DNA of 64,000 nucleotides from Closterium sp. Naga37s-1 (Eukaryota; Streptophyta; Zygnematophyceae; Desmidiales; Closteriaceae). A program made the position numbers and the translations under genes. Within the stretch, counting starts at the first letter, position 1, and each line of letters begins with the position of its first letter. A model generated the notes under the pieces. That model was not told where the DNA came from. It saw nothing but the letters and a program-made list of their open reading frames with translations, and did not search any database. Shown one piece after another: positions 12,701-22,765 of the stretch. The stretch lies in the NCBI GenBank assembly GCA_947471745.1, contig CANJKZ010000768.1:449501-513500 (forward strand), given 5' to 3'.

Positions 12701-15700
12701 TTTGAGGCGCCTCAGAAAAGGGGAACGTTTAGTCGAATGCCATAACTTGCCGCACTCAGTCTGTGTCTGCGCCCTCCCCTCGACCCCCCTCTTCTCCCCC
12801 CTTCCCCACCCCACCCCTTCCCTCCGCAAACCTCAACAGCGCCTCATGGCTCGCGGATTCTACCCGTCAACTGTCACATTCAACACGCTCTTCTCTCTCT
12901 ACGCCTCGCTGCCCTCCTCCTCCTCCTCGCTCGCTGCTGCCCGCCGCCTGCACGCCCTCATGCTGCAAATGGGCGTCCCTCTGGACGTGCCTCTCCACGT
13001 GTACTTGTGCTGTTCTTTGAGTGGCCTGCTCAGCCGGTTGTCACTGCTAACACCCCCTTGTCTTGCTCTTCTTCCCCCACCCTCTTTGTGTCTGCTTCCC
13101 CCACCCACCCGCCCTCCCCAGCGCCTCATGGCACGGGGGTTCTACCCGTCAACAGTCACATTCAACACGCTGTTCTCTCTCTACGCATCACTGCCCTCCT
13201 CCTCCTCCTCGCTCGCTGCTGCCCGCCGCCTGCACGCCCTCATGCTCCAAATGGACGTGCCTCTGGACGTCTACTCGTGCTGCTCTCTCATTGGCCTGCT
13301 CAGCCGCTCCGGGCATGTTGAAGAAGCGGTCGGGCTGTTTGAAAGAATGAAGGCGCAGGGCGTGCAGGTGTGTGTGTGGGTGGAGGTGTGTGCATGAGTG
13401 GGGGCGTTCAGGTGCATGCTTGTGCGAGGGTGGGTATGGGTAGGTGTTGGTGGGTGTGGGTAGGTGTGGGTGGGTGGGGTCGAAGAAGCGGTCGGGCTGT
13501 TTGAAAGAATGGAGGCTCAGGGCGTTCAGGTGTGTGGGTGGGTGGGGGCATGGCGTGCAGGTGCATGCTTGTGCGAGGGTGGGTGTGGTGTGGGTAGGTG
13601 TGGGTGGGTGGGTGGGGTTGAAGAAGCGGATGGGCTGTTTGAAAGGATAAAGGCACAGGGTGTGCAGGTGTGTGTTTGTGCGAGGGAGAGTGGGTATGTG
13701 TGGTTGTTGTGGGTGTGTGTTTGCCTGCATTTGCGTGCACATTCGTATGTTTGAAAGAATGAAGGCGCAGGGAGTTCAGGTGTGTGGTGTGGGTGTGTGT
13801 GCATGGGTGGGGACGTTCAGGTGCATGCTTGTGCGAGGGCGGGTGGGTGGGCGTGGCGTGGGTTTGGGTGTAAGTGGGTTTGGGTGTAAGTGGTTGGCGA
13901 TTTTTTGTTCAAAATTCCCTTTTAAAAAGTGATTTTCTAGGCACCTCAGACATTGTTTGTGTCCCTTCCTTCCCTGTTCGCTCCCTCCCTCCCACCACAA
14001 TCTGAAGTTCCAGACCTCTCTCAGCAAAAAATCCATACTTTTCCCCATCCCCCTCCCCCCTCGCTCTTTCGATGCACTTCCTCCTCCCCCTCCCCCCCAC
14101 CAGCCGGACTCTCACGTCTTCAGTGCCATGATCGCCATGTTCGCCCGGCACGGCGAGCTCGAGGCGCAACCAACCAAAGTTCCCCCCTCTTCTCTCCCTT
14201 CCCCCAATCACCCCCGCCACGCCCCTCCCCTCCTCCACCTCCTCTCCCCCCCCCAACCAGCCGGACTCTCACGTGTTCAGTGCAATGATCGCCATGTTCG
14301 CCCACCGCCACGGCAAGGTGGACTTTCAAACGCACAACCAACCAAAGTCTCACCCTGATCAATCCCTTACCCCAATTACCTCCACCCTTCCTGCCCCCCA
14401 CCCCCTCCAGCCGAACTCGCACGTGTTCAGTGCCATGATCGCCATGTTGGCCCGCCGCCACGGCAAGCTGGAAACATGTAGCTCAATCTTTTGTCTTCTT
14501 TCTCCCACCCACCCTTCAACCCCACCACCATCACCCCCCCCACCCCCACCAGCCGGACTCGCACGTCTTCAGTGCAATGATCGCCATGTTTGCTCGCCAC
14601 GGCAAGCTGGAGTACCAAGGTGCAACCAACCAGAGCCTACCTGTTCAATCCCTTTCCCCCACCAACCCTCCCCCCCCACCAGCCGGACTCGCACGTGTTC
14701 AGCGCAATGATCGCCATGTTCGCGCGGCACGGCAAGCTGGAAGCCGCGCTGAGAACCTTCCAGGAGATGAAGGCGGCAGGGTGTGCAGTGGACATGCCCG
14801 TGCTGACGTCCATGATCGGCGTGTACCACCGCTTGGGTCTGCTGGAGGAGGCTTCTACAGCTGCAATGGACGCCATTGTGAGTGGAAGTTTGAGGTCCCT
14901 TCATGATGCATGTCCCAGGGCTCACTGCATGTATGTACCACCACCGCCGCCTTCCCTGCCCTGGTGTTACATGCCCATGGCATGGACGCAATTGGGAGTG
15001 GAGTGGAGGTTTGAGGTTTGAGGTGCCTTGATTACGCATGTGCTTGTGCATGCCCATAATGCATGTGCATGTGTCGGCGCTGACTGTGTGACGTCCCATG
15101 ATGGGCATGTACCATCACCAGCTTCGTTGCCCTCCCTTCCCCTCCCACCCCAGACTCAGGGCAGCGGGCATCTGGACTGGATTCTGTGATTGCCAGCACC
15201 ATCATCTCCCTCTTCTCATTCGCCAGTCTCCCTTTCATTCCCAACTTCCCAATTGTCCTCTCTATGTGCCTCTCAGACTCAGACTTCTCCCCCCCTCAGA
15301 CTCAGGGCAGCGGGTACCAGGACCCTTCTCTCACTTCTCCGCTACCCAACCACACACCCTCCTGCCCCCCACACCTTTTTCTTCTCCCCTTTCCTGTTCA
15401 GACTCAGGGCAGCGGGCATCTAGACCCTGTGATTGCCAGCGCCATCATCTCCCTTTTCCCATCTGCCTTGCTCCCTTCTACTCTCCGCTTCCTATCCCCT
15501 TCTCTTTCTCTCCTCCCCCCTCAGACTCAGGGCAGCGGGCATCTAGACCCTGTGATTGCCAGCGCCATCATCTCCCTCTTTTCCAAACAAGGCCGGCTCG
15601 GGGACGCGGTGAGAATATTTCGGGCTGCCCGGGGCATGGGCAGCCGGCAGATCCAGCCGGGCAGCATTGGCGAAAATAGTGTGAGCACCTGGAGTAGGAA

Positions 15701-18700
15701 CAACAGCGTCTGGAGTAGAAGCAGCAGCGGCGGTAGTAGCAGTGGCAGTAGCAGTGACAGCGAGAGCAGCAGCAGTGGTACTGGCGAGAAATCAAATCGA
15801 TCAGTAGCAGATGTAGAGTCAGAAGAGGCAGCAGGAGCAAAAACCAGAGCAGTAGCAGCAGAAGTAGCAGGAGCAGCACGGGCAGCAGCGGCGGCAGCAG
15901 CAGGAGAAGGGACAGTAGCAGCACCATTAGCAGCAGCAGGATCAGCATCAGCAGCAGGAGCAGCAGTGGGAGCAGAGGCAGCAGCAGCAACAGAGGCAGC
16001 AGCAGGGGCAGCAGCGGCAGCAGGGACAGCAGCGGTAGCGGCAGCGGCAGGAGGGGGCAGTTCTCGCAAGAGGGGACACAGGGGGAGGGGGAGGGGGAGG
16101 AGGCGAGGGGGGCGAGTGGATGCAGTGCTGCTGAGCACGATGATGGACGCTTACAGCAAGGCGGGGCAACTGGACGCTGCTGAAGCTCTTTTTGCTGAGA
16201 TCCTGGTGGGTACAGTGCGGTCTGGATGGATATGGTATGGTGTGGGTGGGTACGGTGAAGTTTCTTGTCTCCAAGTGGATGCAGTGCTGCTGAGCACGAT
16301 GATGGACGCCTACAGCAAGGCAGGCCAGCTAGACGCTGCTGAAGCTCTCTTTGCTGAGATCCTGGTGAGTGGGTGGAAATTGTTGGGAGTGTGGGTGGAA
16401 ATTGTTGGGAGTGTGGGTGGAATTTGTTGGGTGAGTGGGTGAAAATTGTTGGGTGAGTGGGTGAAAATTGTTGAGTGAGTATGGTATGGTGGAGGTGGGT
16501 ATGTTGTTGTGTGAGTGTGTGCATGCGCGCGCATGTCTGTGTGTGCCGTCCTGTGTGTGGATGAGCGGGTGGGGGGTTGGCCAAGCACTTAATACATTCT
16601 GCAAGGCGTGTTTCGGCGGCGTGTATGTAAATCACAGGGGGTTGTTGTAACCCAAAACCCTCCTTTCCCCTCCTCTCTCCTCCATTTCTCCCTTCATCCT
16701 TTCCCACCCACCCTTCTATCACCCCCCGTTTCAGGCAGATGGGTCAGGCAGAATAGCGGACCTGGCAGCACACACCACCATGATCAGTGTATATGGGAAG
16801 CACACTCAGTTACAATGTGCAACCCACCTCTATTCCTCCTCCACCCTCTTTCCCTGTTCCCCTTCCGGCCTGTCCCACCCACCCCTGTCTAACACATACA
16901 CACGCCCCTTCAGGCGGATGAGTCTTGCAGTATAGCCGACCTGGCAGCTCACACTACCATGATCAGCGTGTATGGGAATACCCCTCTTCCCTCCCGGCCT
17001 TCTCTGACCCAACCGCTCCTCCAATTTTCCCCTGCTTCAGGCGGATGGGTCAGGCAGTATAGCGGACCTGGCAGCTCACACCACGATGATCAGACAGAAT
17101 AAGGCAGGGAGCACAAAACCTCTTAACTCTTTTCTCCCCTCCCCTACCTCCCGCCCTCCCCAACCCCCACACACATGCCCCTCCCTTCACGTGGAGTAGT
17201 GGGGCAGCATAGCCGGCCTGGCAGCACACACCACGATGATCAGTGTGTAACGCAGCTCTCCCCCTTCTCCCACCCACCACTTGTTTCCCCCCATCACGCA
17301 TGCACGCCCTTTCAGGCGGATGAGTCGGGCAGCATAGCCGGCCTGGCAGCACACACCACGATGATCAGTGTGTAACGCAGCTCTCCCCCTTCTCCCACCC
17401 ACCACTTGTTTCCCCCCACCACTTGTTTCCCCCCATCACGCATGCACGCCCTTTCAGGCGGATGAGTCGGGCAGTATAGCGGACCTGGCAGCACACACCA
17501 CAATGATCAGCGTGTATGGAAAGCATGGTCTGGTGGATAAGGCGAAGGTGAGGTGGCGATGGGAGAGAAGAGGGGGATGCGTGGGAAGAAGGGAGGTCTG
17601 TTTGCTGGCAGTGAAAAATAAAGAGTGCAGTAACATCGCAGCACACACCACGATGATCAGCGCGTATGGGAAGCATGGGCTGGTGGAGAAGGCGAAGGTA
17701 TGTGAGGGAGGGTGATGGGGGAGACGAGGGAGGGAGATGTGTGTTGGTTTGCAGTGCACGTGAAGAGGGGACTAGCATCAGAGCACACACCACGATGATC
17801 AGCGTGTATGGGAAGCATGGTCTGGTGGAGAAGGCAAAGGTGAGAAAAAGTAGGGGAAGAGGAAGGGTGCGGAAGGTGATGGTGTTGATTGTGTAGAGAG
17901 GGTTAAGTACACACACCACGATGATCAGCGTTTACGGAAAGCATGGTCTGGTGGATAAGGCAAAGGTGCGTGAGGGAGGGTGATGGGGAAGACGAGGGGA
18001 TTATGTGATTGTGAAAAGGGGGATATCACACACCACCATGATCAACGTGTATGGGAAGCATGGGCTCGTGGATAAAGCAGTGAGGGGGAAGGGAAGGCGG
18101 GAAAGGAAGCGAAATGTGAAATGTGAGAAGAAGGGAGATGCGTGTGTTCGCATCGCAGTGCATGTGAAGGGAGGACTAGCATCAGAGCTCACACCACGAT
18201 GATCAGCGTGTATGGGAAGCATGGGCTGGTGGAGAAGGCGAAGGTACGTGAGGAAGAAGAGAGATACGAGATCTGTGCTCATGAAGAAGGGCAGCAGTAG
18301 GCAAGGTCGCCTTTAGCAAAGGGACGATAGTCAACTAGTGAAAAAAGTAACCCTCGAAAAAATTGATTAAGATCCGAACGTACAACTCAGTTCAAACTCT
18401 AGACGAAAGCAAATATGTTTCGGCACGTGAAGCAGGGAGATCTGTCGAAAGGGGGAAAAGGGGGTAGATGGGGAAGAAAGAAAAGAGGGATGAACGAACG
18501 GCCATATTCTCCTGTTGTTCTTCCCACGGAGGTAGCACTACTGAGCCTGAATAGTGGACTAGAGCAGGGGCAGGAAAAAAACTCAAAACCAAATCGAAAA
18601 TGCGCCCAGGTTAGCTAAGGGTTTCCTTTGCCGGTAGTGATTCGGCCGCACACACATGACCCTGTGCTGTCGCCCTCCATCCTCCCTTTCCCTGTTGCAT

Positions 18701-21450
18701 CCCTGCAGCTGCTTTTCACAAGCCTGAGAGGGTCGGGCAGGGACTTGGACGCAGTGATATGGAACGACATGCTGAGTGCGCTGGGGAAGAACGGGCGGGT
18801 GGAGAGGAGAATAGCCAGCCACAAACACACGATTTCATCCATCCATTCTCTCTCCTCATTCCCCCACCCACTCACTGTTGCATCCCTGCAGCTGCTGTTT
18901 ACCAGCTTAAGAGGGTCGGGCAGGGACTTGGACGCAGTGATATGGAACGCCATGCTGAGTGCGCTGGGGAAGAACGGGTGGGTGGAGAGGAGAGTAGGCA
19001 GCCACGAACACAATATTTCATCCTTCGATTCGCTCTCCTCATTCCCTCACCCACTCACTGTTGCATCCCTGCAGCTGCTGTTTACAAGCCTGAGAGGGTC
19101 CGGCAGGGATTTGGATGCAGTGATATGGAACGCCATGCTGAGTGCGTTGAGGAAGAACGGGCGGGTGGGGAAGAGACAGAGGCATCAACTCATGCACTCT
19201 CCCTCCACTCCTCACATCCTCGTCCCCTTCTGTGCAGCTGCTGTTTACAAGCCTGAGAGGGTCGGGCAGGGACTTGGATGCAGTGATATGGAACCCGATG
19301 CTGAGCGCACTGAGGAATAACGGGCAGGTGGGCGGGGAAGAGACAGATGCATCAACTCATGCACTCTCCCTCCGTTCCTCACATCCTTGTCCCCTTCTGT
19401 GCAGTTGCTTTTCACAAGCCTGAGAGGGTCGGGCAGGGACTTGGACGCAGTGATATGGAACGCCATGCTGAGTGCCCTGGGGAAGAACGGGCGGGTGGAG
19501 GAGGCGAAGGAGCTGTTTGCAGACATGCAGGAGAATGGGCCGGCACCCACTGTCTACTCTTACTCCATCATGATTGACGCGTGAGTTGATGCGGGGGTGG
19601 GTGTGGAGGGATTTTGTGTCACATCACATGGCAGTGTGTAAGTGACTGTGTGGGAGCGGGGTAAACCCGATGCTGAGTGCCCTGGGGAAGAACGGGCGGG
19701 TGGAGGAGGCGAAGGAGCTGTTTGCAGACATGCAGGAAAGCGGACTGGATGTGTCCACTACCCTTGCCCGCATGCTCTCTTCGGGTCTGCGCCCCTCTCT
19801 CGTCACGTTCAACTCCATGCTCGCTGGCATGGTCAACGATGCTGCTGCTCTGTTTCGCAGGATGAGGGCAGAGGGGGTGCCTTGCCGCCCAGCCGCGGGA
19901 AAGCTGAAGAGCTGTGTGTCTTGCCTCCTACCTCTGCCTCCCATCTCCCCTCACCATGCAGTTACGGCAAAGCCGATCGCATTCTCGATGCCTCCACCAC
20001 ATTTGCCCGCATGCTCTCCTGTGGCCTCCGCCCATCTCTAGTGACGTTCAACTCCATGCTCGCTGCCTACCGCCGCGCCGGCATGGTCAACGACGCTGCT
20101 CTCTTCCGCAGGATGAGAGCAAAGGGGGTGCCTCCCAGCCGCGGGAAAGCCGATGAGCTGTGTGTCTTGCCTCCTACCTCTGCCTCCCGTCCCCCGTCTC
20201 CCCTCCCCATTCAGTTATGGGAAGGCGGATCGAAGATTGGACGTGTCAACCACCTTCGCCCGCATGCTGTCATCTGGCCTCCGCCCATCCCTGGTCACGT
20301 TCAACTCCATGCTCGCTGCCTACCGCCGTGCCGGCATGGTCAACGACGCTGCTTCTCTGTTCCGGAGAATGAGAGCAGAGGGGGTGCCTTGCCGCCCAGC
20401 CGCGGGAAAGCTGAAGAGCTGTGTGTCTTGCCTCCTACCTCTGCCTCCCGTCCCCTGTCTCCCCTCCCCATTCAGTTATGGGAAGGCGGATCGAATATTG
20501 GACGCGTCAACCACCTTTGCGAAAATGCTCTCTTCTGGCCTCCGCCCGTCTCTAGTGACATTCAACTCCATGCTCGCTGCCTACCGCCGTGCCGGCATGG
20601 TCAACGACGCCGCTGCTCTCTTCCGGAGAATGAGGGCAGAGGGGGTGCCTCCCAGCCATGTGTCGTACGCGATTCTCATTCATACGCACGCACAGGCGGG
20701 CGATTTGAGAGAGGCGACTCGTCTTTTCAGGTGGGTTATAATCCTTCCGTTTGGCTGTTCTGGGGATGGGAGGAAAGGACAGTGGGAGCAGGGGCGGGTG
20801 CCTCCCAGCCAGGTGTCGTATGCGATCCTCATCCACACACACGCACAGGCGGGCGATTTGAGGGAAGCCACTCGGCTGTTCAGGTGGGTTATAGTCCTTC
20901 GTACGGCTGTTCTGGGGATAGGAGGAGAATAGAAGGGGGGCAGAGGGGGTGCCGCCCAGCCATGTGTCGTATGCGATTCTCATCCACACACACGCACAGG
21001 CGGGCGATTTGAGAGAAGCCACTCGGCTGTTCAGGTGGGCTTTGGTTGTTTGTTTCTTTGGTCTATGGGAGAGAAACAGAAGCCTGGAGCGTGGCATGAG
21101 GGATGGGGCACGGGGCACGGGGCACGGGGCACAAGGCACAGGACAGTGGGTGTGCCGTGGATAACCCAACCCTCCACCGAATCACCTCCTTGCTTAGAAG
21201 TGCCAGTTGGAGTGGCTTCTGCCTAGTCAAGCTTAAAACTCGCCACCTTTTCCATCCTCCACTCACTCACTCGCTCACTCACGCGCCCTCCACTCACTCC
21301 GTCCCCTCCCCTCCCCACGTCCCGTTTTACCACAACCTGTGATACTGCAGAGAGCTGCAGGACAGTGGGTGTGCCGTGGATAACCCGACTCTCCACCGAA
21401 TCACCTCCATGCTCAGAAGTGCTGGCAGGAGCCACTCCAGCATGCTCTAG
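1758..21450 (+). CDS. P-class pentatricopeptide repeat (PPR) protein, probably plastid-targeted, 14 exons
   Basis: Exon model: 1758-1829, 2066-2219, 2459-2613, 3616-3775, 5124-5245, 6754-6939, 8460-10229, 13122-13367, 14683-14877, 15525-16205, 17458-17547, 19405-19580, 20476-20730, 21351-21450. All junctions are GT-AG, phases agree, and the sum is 4362 nt (1453 aa). Residues 1-75 are rich in Ser/Ala with scattered Arg and few acidic residues, as in a chloroplast transit peptide. From about residue 129 there are degenerate 35-residue helix pairs typical of P-class PPRs, such as VYNTLIVAYSNAGRFNEAL, AYNSLLNAYAKAGDVDKAE and VTFNSMLAAYRRAGMVNDA. Family members bind organelle RNA. No E/DYW editing domain is visible. 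Exon 7 carries about 510 low-complexity residues between two PPR motifs, and exon 10 a Ser/Ala-rich stretch of about 165. Nearly every exon is surrounded by partial copies of itself, so several alternative splice choices exist. I took the copies that keep both splice sites and the reading frame. The target RNA is unknown. Confidence 0.85.
2614..3291 (+). repeat. Tail copies of PPR exon 3 with donors
   Basis: At least three degraded copies of the exon 3 tail (around 2676-2751, 2816-2914, 3010-3094) each end in a donor like cag|gtgagt. GAGT microsatellites follow directly, for example 2914-2965. They have a donor but no usable acceptor, so they are not exons. Confidence 0.8.
3296..3311. repeat. 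Palindrome TTTGAGTCGACTCAAA between direct repeats
   Basis: Perfect 16-nt palindrome. It separates a segment at 3198-3291 from its near-copy at 3338-3414 (both contain caactagcgccgtc and end in acaggtgagc). A degraded relative with a GGCGCC core follows near 3420-3460. Confidence 0.85.
3776..4350 (+). repeat. Five tail copies of PPR exon 4
   Basis: Copies of the exon 4 tail (VVLSCLGRAAQWKHLQSVLDD) end at about 3879, 3980, 4129, 4238 and 4347, each followed by a donor-like gtgggt, gtaggt or gtgaga. The last two are nearly identical 109-bp units. Confidence 0.85.
4349..4580. repeat. Direct repeat with palindromic spacer (GACGTC core)
   Basis: A segment of about 88 bp at 4349-4437 recurs at 4492-4580. 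Between them, at 4442-4458, lies TTTTGAGACGTCTCAAA, a palindrome of the TTTTGAG...CTCAAAA family with a GACGTC core. Confidence 0.85.
4620..4712. repeat. Degenerate 10-bp repeat (gtggcgtgac-like)
   Basis: Short imperfect repeats of gtggcgtga within the intron before exon 5. No coding content was seen. Confidence 0.6.
4780..5123 (+). repeat. Head copies of PPR exon 5
   Basis: Three copies of the exon 5 head (VPMDEYVYNTLIVAYSNA), near 4786, 4896 and 5009, each preceded by an acceptor-like ccacag or ataag, precede the intact exon at 5124. A short tail copy with a gcgagg donor lies near 5320-5350. Confidence 0.85.
5492..5961. repeat. Intronic minisatellites, 20-bp and 10-bp units
   Basis: 5492-5729 holds about 12 copies of a 20-bp unit gcacgcccccttgcgcccat. 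5801-5961 holds about 16 copies of a 10-bp unit cgctcccccc. A short exon 6 head copy (about 5741-5795) lies between the two arrays. The long open frames here arise because neither array contains stop triplets in some frames. Confidence 0.85.
6045..6753 (+). repeat. Head copies of PPR exon 6 separated by palindromes
   Basis: Copies of the exon 6 head (VIYTTVMKLFARAG) begin near 6049, 6296, 6468 and 6617, before the intact exon at 6754. The spacers hold TTTTGAGTCGACTCAAAA at 6104-6121, then about nine 20-bp units tcgactcaaaagtcacctag up to about 6290. A perfect 30-nt palindrome built on the same core sits at 6361-6390, with two degraded versions after it. Confidence 0.85.
6960..7140. repeat. 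AT/GT-rich microsatellite in PPR intron 6
   Basis: A tract of tatatac, acatgt and acacata dinucleotide-like repeats shortly downstream of the exon 6 donor. No coding content. Confidence 0.7.
7311..7807 (+). repeat. Head copies of PPR exon 7, two spaced by 26-nt palindromes
   Basis: Copies of the exon 7 head (GTPPGEWDVVVWNAM) occur near 7329, 7419, 7509 and 7655. The first three form 90-bp units separated at 7394-7419 and 7483-7508 by identical perfect 26-nt palindromes, CGAG + TTTTGAGTCGACTCAAAA + CTCG. Confidence 0.85.
7808..8459 (+). repeat. Four 163-bp tandem copies of intron 6 end plus exon 7 head
   Basis: Units start exactly at 7808, 7971, 8134 and 8297. The intact exon begins at 8460, also in phase with the array. 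Each unit starts right after an acceptor and encodes VFEAARAGTPPGEWDVVVWN followed by intron sequence. The near identity between units indicates recent amplification. Confidence 0.95.
10230..10490 (+). repeat. Tail copies of PPR exon 7
   Basis: Two copies of the exon 7 tail (AYNSLLNAYAKAGDVDKAE) at about 10264-10341 and 10400-10482, each ending in aag|gtaggct like the real donor at 10230. A further short copy is at 12585-12616. Confidence 0.85.
10491..12540. repeat. 45-bp minisatellite, about 46 copies, in PPR intron 7
   Basis: The unit reads, in two parts, ctcaatgaaagacgaggcag and agagaaaagtcttgttttga, then ggcac. Because 45 is divisible by three, several frames stay open for about 700 codons, but these are not genes. 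The unit matches the first bases of the intron after the exon 7 donor (gtaggcttgaaagacgaggc), so the array appears to have grown from a 5' splice site. Copies differ mainly by T or A in ctcaa(t/a)gaaa. Confidence 0.95.
12561..12586. repeat. 26-nt palindrome at the end of the minisatellite
   Basis: TGAC + TTTTGAGTCGACTCAAAA + GTCA, perfectly symmetric. It separates the end of the 45-bp array (gaggcagagagaaaagggga...) from another copy of the exon 7 tail and donor (12585-12660). Confidence 0.9.
12699..12720. repeat. Imperfect GGCGCC-core palindrome between direct repeats
   Basis: ctttTGAGGCGCCTCAgaaaag separates two copies of a segment containing cgtttagt(t/c)gaatgc and cgcactc(c/a)gtctgtgtctg, at about 12645-12698 and 12716-12770. 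Confidence 0.75.
12838..13010 (+). repeat. Head copy of PPR exon 8
   Basis: A near-complete copy of the first part of exon 8 (RLMARGFYPSTVTFNTLFSL), with its acceptor aacag, diverges after the residues LDVPLHVYLC. The intact exon starts at 13122. Confidence 0.85.
13368..13880 (+). repeat. Tail copies of PPR exon 8 and GT-rich repeats
   Basis: Three tail copies (EEAVGLFERMKAQGVQ) end near 13531, 13667 and 13778, each followed by gtgtgtg. GGGTGTGGGTAG-type repeats fill the spaces and begin immediately at the donors. Confidence 0.8.
14102..14640 (+). repeat. Four head copies of PPR exon 9
   Basis: Copies of PDSHVFSAMIAMFARHG begin near 14103, 14262, 14411 and 14553, each after a ccag acceptor. 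The intact exon begins at 14683. A degraded tail piece is near 14980-15010. Confidence 0.85.
15153..15460 (+). repeat. Head copies of PPR exon 10
   Basis: Three copies of actcagggcagcgggcatct begin near 15153, 15299 and 15402, each after cag, before the intact exon at 15525. Confidence 0.85.
16263..16480 (+). repeat. Tail copy of PPR exon 10 and donor-anchored repeat
   Basis: The exon tail (VDAVLLSTMMDAYSKAGQLD) is repeated at about 16276-16364 with a gtgagt donor. From there a degenerate 18- to 24-bp repeat of gtgagtgggtggaaattgttg runs to about 16480. Confidence 0.8.
16736..17365 (+). repeat. Five head copies of PPR exon 11
   Basis: Copies of ADGSGSIADLAAHTTMISV start near 16736, 16914, 17040, 17196 and 17316 after cag acceptors or their degraded forms. 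The intact 90-nt exon is 17458-17547. Confidence 0.85.
17640..18245 (+). repeat. Five tail copies of PPR exon 11
   Basis: Copies of HTTMISVYGKHGLVEKAK ending in aag|gt lie near 17640-17697, 17783-17839, 17910-17966, 18029-18080 and 18190-18243. Confidence 0.85.
18250..18708. other. Intron sequence without recognised features
   Basis: Between the exon 11 tail copies and the exon 12 head copies I see only AG-rich, non-coding-looking sequence. Confidence 0.5.
18709..19340 (+). repeat. Four head copies of PPR exon 12
   Basis: Copies of LLFTSLRGSGRDLDAVIWNAM start near 18709, 18891, 19073 and 19237, each after gcag. The intact exon starts at 19405. Units are 164-182 bp. Confidence 0.9.
19669..19900 (+). 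repeat. Fused fragment of exon 12 tail and exon 13
   Basis: The sequence runs from the exon 12 tail (EEAKELFADMQESG) straight into an internal part of exon 13 (LARMLSSGLRPSLVTFNSML) with no intron between. The join lies at a short shared gcgga. It also lacks the residues AAYRRA found in the other exon 13 copies. Confidence 0.8.
19962..20420 (+). repeat. Two near-complete head copies of PPR exon 13
   Basis: Copies start near 19963 and 20216 after gcag or tcag, encode YGKADR and VTFNSMLAAYRRAGMVNDA, and break off at gtgcct...cagccgcggg. The intact exon is 20476-20730. Confidence 0.85.
20795..21205 (+). repeat. Tail copies of PPR exon 13 and head copy of exon 14
   Basis: Two copies of VSYAILIHTHAQAGDLREAT with donors end near 20882 and 21032. 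A broken head copy of exon 14 is at about 21133-21203. A tail copy of exon 14, ending in the same catgctctag, is at 21541-21601. Confidence 0.8.
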
Positions 21451-21597
21451 GGAATGGAAAAGGCCTGAGTTGAGTTGCTGGTTTGAAATGCTCTGGGTGG
21501 GCTCGAGGCAATTGTCGAAACCCACCCAACCCAACACACCTCTTCACGGAATCACCTCCATTCTCAGAAGGGCTGGCAGGAGCCACTCCAGCATGCT

Positions 21598-22572
21598 CTA
21601 GGGATTGATGATACGGTTTTCTTTGTCTTCCTCTACTTGTTTGAGAATAGAGATGACCTTGTATGGTAGGTATGGTCTCAAGCCAAGCCAATACTCACGT
21701 ACAGTGCAGTGCAGACCATCGTCCGAATTCTTCGCCAAATCACCCAGATGCACATTAAGGCAGAAAGCACTTGACTCCACTCCTATCCAGGATGCTGTAC
21801 GGATGTGATGTGAACTTTTTGAAGTTTTTTGAGGCGCCTAAAAAATCAGGCGCCTCAAAAATCAGTGCAGAGCATCATTCGACTCTTCACCAGATCACCC
21901 AGATGAACACACAGGCAGGTTAAATCAAACCTCTTGACTCCACCACTATCCAGCATGCTGCAGGGATGTGACGTGAGGTACAGTTCTGCGGTCTGAAATG
22001 GAAGATGGCCATGTGTAAGCTCCAGATATAAGATAGAAGCGGCCCTCCAGGCTCATATGTCCCTTGCTGCTGTTGATGACAACCCACTTAGAAGCACCTG
22101 CCCGGAATGTGACTTGGTGGGTAAGACCGACAGCATCTACACACTACAGTCTACAAACCGTTCTTATTATCTCAAGCATGAAAAATCATGAAACCATGTC
22201 TCTCAATCAATAACTCATTGAAGGCTAGGCCACAAAAGTACCTATCCAAAGCTTGCTATCAGCGTCATTTTCCTTTTGGCGCAGTCATCCCCAACAGTGC
22301 TAAAGAAATAATAGTCCGAGGACAGAACCAGATGTATGAGTTTTGTAGCCTTGCCCGTGGGCTTCACGAACCACTGTTTCACGGACTTGGTATTGCATGC
22401 CTTCATCGATGTGAAGTCAGTGGCCGCAGCCAAGCTGTGCTTGCGGTCATACTGTTTGCCGAACCAACCACTGCCCCATTTGAAAACTGCAGCCGGGTGG
22501 AGGCAGAGTTTGAGAGTTAGGAATCTGCCTTTATCGCGTACAATCGGGAAGGTGCTGCTTTGTACCTAGTAG
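21598..22572 (-). CDS. Unrecognised minus-strand coding exons, possibly a decayed gene
   Basis: Three stretches look coding on the minus strand. About 22569-22242 encodes a piece containing KWGSGWFGKQYDRKHSLAAA and VKQWFVKPTGKATKLIHLVL, then a stop. About 22130-21960 encodes VTFRAGASKWVVINSSKG and LEGRFYLISGAYTW. About 21800-21598 encodes VHLGDLAKNSDDGLHCTVRE and ends ISILKQVEEDKENRIINP and a stop. The head of the last exon is repeated at 21985-21863, with a GGCGCC palindrome between the copies. I could not join the pieces into one open frame, since the first ends with an in-frame stop just before an AG|GT. It may be a pseudogene. The family is not recognised. It lies tail-to-tail with the PPR gene. 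Confidence 0.35.
21825..21861. repeat. Double GGCGCC-core palindrome between exon copies
   Basis: Two overlapping palindromic motifs, ttttttgaggcgcct and aggcgcctcaaaaa, lie between two copies of the last exon of the minus-strand gene (21700-21815 and 21863-21985). Confidence 0.8.
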
Positions 22573-22765
22573 CTTTCAAATAGCATGACAAACGGTGGCA
22601 AATGTTTGCGAGTAGGGACGTCGGGAAATGAGCAGGATTACAAAGCTAGTAGTAACGCAAGCGTAACACTCTGAAAAGCGTACCTAGCGTGTCGCCCACG
22701 TTATAAGATATCGGGGGCGCAAGCAGCCCTTGCTGCCGCCAATCATGATCATCTTCGCATGCTGC

